Assembly: GCF_001653795.1 (NCBI RefSeq)
Contig: NZ_CP011514.1
Coordinates: forward strand, 2,519,715-2,583,714
Length of the DNA: 64,000 nt
Origin: Mitsuaria sp. 7
Lineage (GTDB): Bacteria > Pseudomonadota > Gammaproteobacteria > Burkholderiales > Burkholderiaceae_C
Direction: 5' to 3'
Under the pieces are notes generated by a model. It saw only the letters and a list, made by a program, of their open reading frames with translations. It searched no databases and was not told the DNA's origin. Both the position numbers and the translations under genes were made by a program. Shown piece after piece: positions 63,575 to 64,000 of the stretch. Numbering within the stretch: the stretch's first letter is position 1; each line of letters opens with the position of its first letter.

Positions 63575-64000
63575 ATGCCCACGAAGACCGCCAAGGCCGT
63601 CGCGAGGACCGAGCAAGTACTGAAGGTCGCCTACCCGGACGACCGCGCCGAGACCAAGCGGCTGATCCTGGCGCAGGCCCTGTCCGCGTTCAACGCCCGC
63701 GGCATCGAGGCCACGACGATCGACGACCTGCGCGCCGCCAGCGGCCAGAGTGTGGGCACGATCTATCACCACTTCAAGAACAAGGAAGGCGTGGTCGCGG
63801 CGCTGCTGTTCGCGGCGGTCGACGACCAGAGCCGCGCCATCGCGGCGCGCATCGGCGGGCTGGAGGACAGCCATGCGGTGGTCGACGCCCTGATCACCGC
63901 CTATGTGGAGTGGATCACCGAGCATCCGGACCTCGCGCGCTTCTATTTCATCGCCCGCGAAGTCGTCGCGGGCGGGCCGTTCGGCGACGAGCTCCGCGCG
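63575..64000 (+). CDS. TetR-family regulator (3' end outside window)
   Basis: 142 codons are present before the window ends. The N-terminal helix-turn-helix is clear: TKRLILAQALSAFNARGIEATTIDDLRAASGQSVGTIYHHFKNKEGVVAAL. The ligand domain has only begun. It is divergent from the dipeptidase-amidohydrolase-rhs block and could control it. The palindrome directly ahead of the ATG may be its operator. Confidence 0.9.
   Translation, partial: MPTKTAKAVARTEQVLKVAYPDDRAETKRLILAQALSAFNARGIEATTIDDLRAASGQSVGTIYHHFKNKEGVVAALLFAAVDDQSRAIAARIGGLEDSHAVVDALITAYVEWITEHPDLARFYFIAREVVAGGPFGDELRA

Overview
The window is GC-rich, densely coded DNA from a Gram-negative bacterium. Several things point to a betaproteobacterium of the Burkholderiales, probably near Roseateles, Mitsuaria or Rubrivivax: TonB-dependent receptors, a PEP-CTERM protein, a betaproteobacterial style of regulator fused to a glucokinase-like domain, penicillin-binding protein 1A, and a cobalamin riboswitch on a btuB-type receptor. 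The taxonomic placement is inferred from gene content and was not computed.

Region 1 (1-5829) is an alpha-glucan utilisation block: the end of a TonB-dependent receptor, a GH13 amylase, a SusB-like GH97 glucosidase and an RpiR-type regulator, the last three overlapping head to tail. Region 2 (5869-8526) is an arsenic operon: arsR, arsC, acr3, arsH. Region 3 (8553-31731) is mostly single genes. It holds a LysR regulator beside an old yellow enzyme, a GGDEF/EAL protein coupled to a degenerate polysaccharide deacetylase, an OPT transporter with a hairpin leader and tRNA-Arg(TCT). It also holds a secreted PLD nuclease, an SGNH hydrolase, a PEP-CTERM protein, a ClpP paralogue, an ECF-like sigma factor, msrC, a cpdB-like nucleotidase, an orphan flagellar rod-like gene with a sigma-28 type promoter, a siderophore-type receptor behind a likely Fur box, a PAS-GGDEF protein, sbcB and a CPBP protease. 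Region 4 (31875-45202) carries mrcA, RNase T2, a YdjM-like hydrolase between two small membrane paralogues, AraC and GST genes, a KAS III enzyme, guaC with a two-state hairpin leader, and a cobalamin riboswitch with btuB.

Region 5 (45275-63456, all on the minus strand) is the most unusual part. Read in the direction of transcription, it runs from an M19-type dipeptidase and an amidohydrolase into a 2587-residue Sec-exported SpvB/FG-GAP/YD-repeat (RHS) protein. That protein has five Ig-like repeats at its front and a short variable C-terminal tip. An immunity gene overlaps its end. Behind it lies about 6.5 kb of small, more A/T-rich genes that look like an immunity array (Imm42-like, Imm1-like, DUF4304-like and several unrecognised families). 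Part of the array is duplicated. It is littered with fragments of the rhs, amidohydrolase, ridA, Imm1-like and Imm42-like genes. The best reading is that an amidohydrolase-rhs-immunity unit was duplicated and then collapsed, leaving immunity genes without their toxins. The window ends in a TetR regulator that is cut by the edge.

My two main candidates for something not yet described are this collapsed toxin/immunity array and the guaC leader. In the leader, one strand can form either a terminator or a perfect 11-bp alternative hairpin.
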